Assembly: GCA_947475475.1 (NCBI GenBank)
Contig: CANJOG010000144.1
Coordinates: 1-5,832, forward strand
Source of the DNA: Acetobacteraceae bacterium
GTDB taxonomy: Bacteria; Pseudomonadota; Alphaproteobacteria; Acetobacterales; Acetobacteraceae
Direction of reading: 5' to 3'
Length of the DNA: 5,832 bases
Within the stretch, counting starts at the first letter, position 1, and each line of letters opens with the position of its first letter. The position numbers and the translations under genes are program-made. Below, one piece after another: positions 5,150 through 5,832 of this stretch. The notes under the pieces are model-generated. The model was not told the origin of the DNA and did no database searches. It worked only from the letters and a program-made list of their open reading frames with translations.

Positions 5150-5832
5150 GAGACCTGTGCGCGGGTATTGCTGGACGGTCTGATTGGTTCGTGATTCTCT
5201 TGGTCTGTTCAGTGGATTGGGTGACAGATCATGGGGCGTCGTAGGATTGGCCAGGATGTCTTCAAGTTCGGGAGAGTTCGTACTTCGGGGCGCTCATCTT
5301 TGGATAGTCTGGCAGGATTGATCGACTGGACGCGGATCGATCACCAACTCGCCGATATCCATTCAGCCGCGAAGGGTGAGCCCGCCTGGCCACCTTTGGC
5401 CCTATTCAAAGCAATGCTGATTTCCGTATGGTATGATCTTTCGGATGTGAAGCTCGCCGAAGCTCTGGAAGATCGGGCCTCCTTCAGACGGTTCTGCGCG
5501 TTTTCTGCCGATGAGGCGACACCGGAACGCACAGCCTTCGTACGGTTTCGTAGAGAACTTCTCATGCGGAGCCTGGACAAGAGGTTGTTCGACGAAGTCA
5601 CCCTTCAACTCAAGGCATTGGCCGTGACGGTGAAGACCGGCACGCTAATCGACGCAACGGTGATTGCGTCCGCCAGCCATCAGGACGGCGAAGCTGCCTG
5701 GGCAGGTCACCGGAAACGTAAGGCCATCCACGGGTTCAAAGCCCATGTGGCTGCCGACGCCGACACGGCGATCGTGGAGGAGCTCTCGGTGACGCCTGGC
5801 AATGTCCATGATGGCCGTGCCGGGAGCGGCGC
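5150..5832 (+). mobile_element. IS5-family insertion sequence, left part (truncated by window)
   Basis: The transposase gene and the about 80 bases before it form the left end of an insertion sequence. The terminal inverted repeat probably begins near GAGACCTGTGCGCGGGTATT at about 5150, but the other end is outside the window, so the repeat and the target duplication cannot be confirmed. The element sits about 10 bases after the glycosyltransferase stop codon and is oriented the same way, separating that gene from whatever originally followed. Confidence 0.6.
5231..5832 (+). CDS. IS5-family DDE transposase, N-terminal 200 residues (partial)
   Basis: The frame starts MGRRRIGQDVFKFG at 5231 and is open to the right edge. 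Residues about 35-115 match the N-terminal domain of IS5-type transposases: PPLALFKAMLISVWYDLSD, then LAEALEDRASFRRFCAF, then ATPERTAFVRFRREL. The first catalytic aspartate is D141 in TLIDATVIAS. KRKAIHGFKAHVAADADTAI (163-182) and SVTPGNVHDG (186-195) follow as expected for a DDE fold. The second D and the E lie beyond the window, so activity cannot be judged; no stop or frameshift is seen in the visible part. The ribosome-binding site is weak (GGGTGAC), as is usual for transposase genes. Confidence 0.9.
   Translation, partial: MGRRRIGQDVFKFGRVRTSGRSSLDSLAGLIDWTRIDHQLADIHSAAKGEPAWPPLALFKAMLISVWYDLSDVKLAEALEDRASFRRFCAFSADEATPERTAFVRFRRELLMRSLDKRLFDEVTLQLKALAVTVKTGTLIDATVIASASHQDGEAAWAGHRKRKAIHGFKAHVAADADTAIVEELSVTPGNVHDGRAGSG

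Noticed and set aside
1..5832. CRISPR array, tRNA or rRNA gene, riboswitch
   Set aside because: No spaced repeats, cloverleaf-like segments or rRNA-like sequence were seen on either strand.

Overview
The G+C-rich sequence, its codon choice and its gene families (a serine recombinase of the large alphaproteobacterial type, an ImmA/IrrE peptidase, a DUF5659-like protein) suggest an alphaproteobacterium. No rRNA, tRNA or core marker gene is present, so a genus cannot be given. The window reads as accessory DNA built from at least three joined blocks.

Block 1 (1-2190, minus strand) is a compact operon. It runs from an XRE-type repressor, through an ImmA/IrrE-like metallopeptidase and three small proteins, into the first 27 codons of a gene that leaves the window at the left. 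The genes are tightly packed, with two overlaps of 8 and 11 bases. Upstream of the repressor lie a perfect-spacing dyad (2141-2156) that looks like its operator and a second, weaker dyad (2170-2189). The layout resembles the repressor/antirepressor-protease switches of integrative elements such as ImmR/ImmA of ICEBs1. The gene leaving the window is probably the element's own large serine recombinase, but only its leader is visible.

Block 2 (2191-3162, minus strand) is a remnant of a second element. It holds the C-terminal ~200 residues of a large serine recombinase with no catalytic domain, followed by about 370 bases with a short coding-like tail and a GC-rich hairpin.

Block 3 (3163-5140) is a divergent pair separated by 52 bases. 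One gene encodes a PIG-L/LmbE-like protein with an altered zinc motif (HPGHE instead of HPDDE). The other encodes a GT4-type glycosyltransferase with a C-terminal extension. A sugar-transfer plus sugar-deacetylation, or surface glycan, role is the natural inference; the product is unknown.

The right edge (from about 5150) is the 5' part of an IS5-family insertion sequence that begins just after the glycosyltransferase stop codon; its transposase runs off the window. The serine-recombinase remnant on one side and the insertion sequence on the other suggest that the glycan pair sits in a recombination-prone island. The most interesting points are the altered metal motifs in both putative zinc enzymes, the repressor operator, the unnamed small proteins of the switch operon, and the apparent tandem stacking of two recombinase elements.
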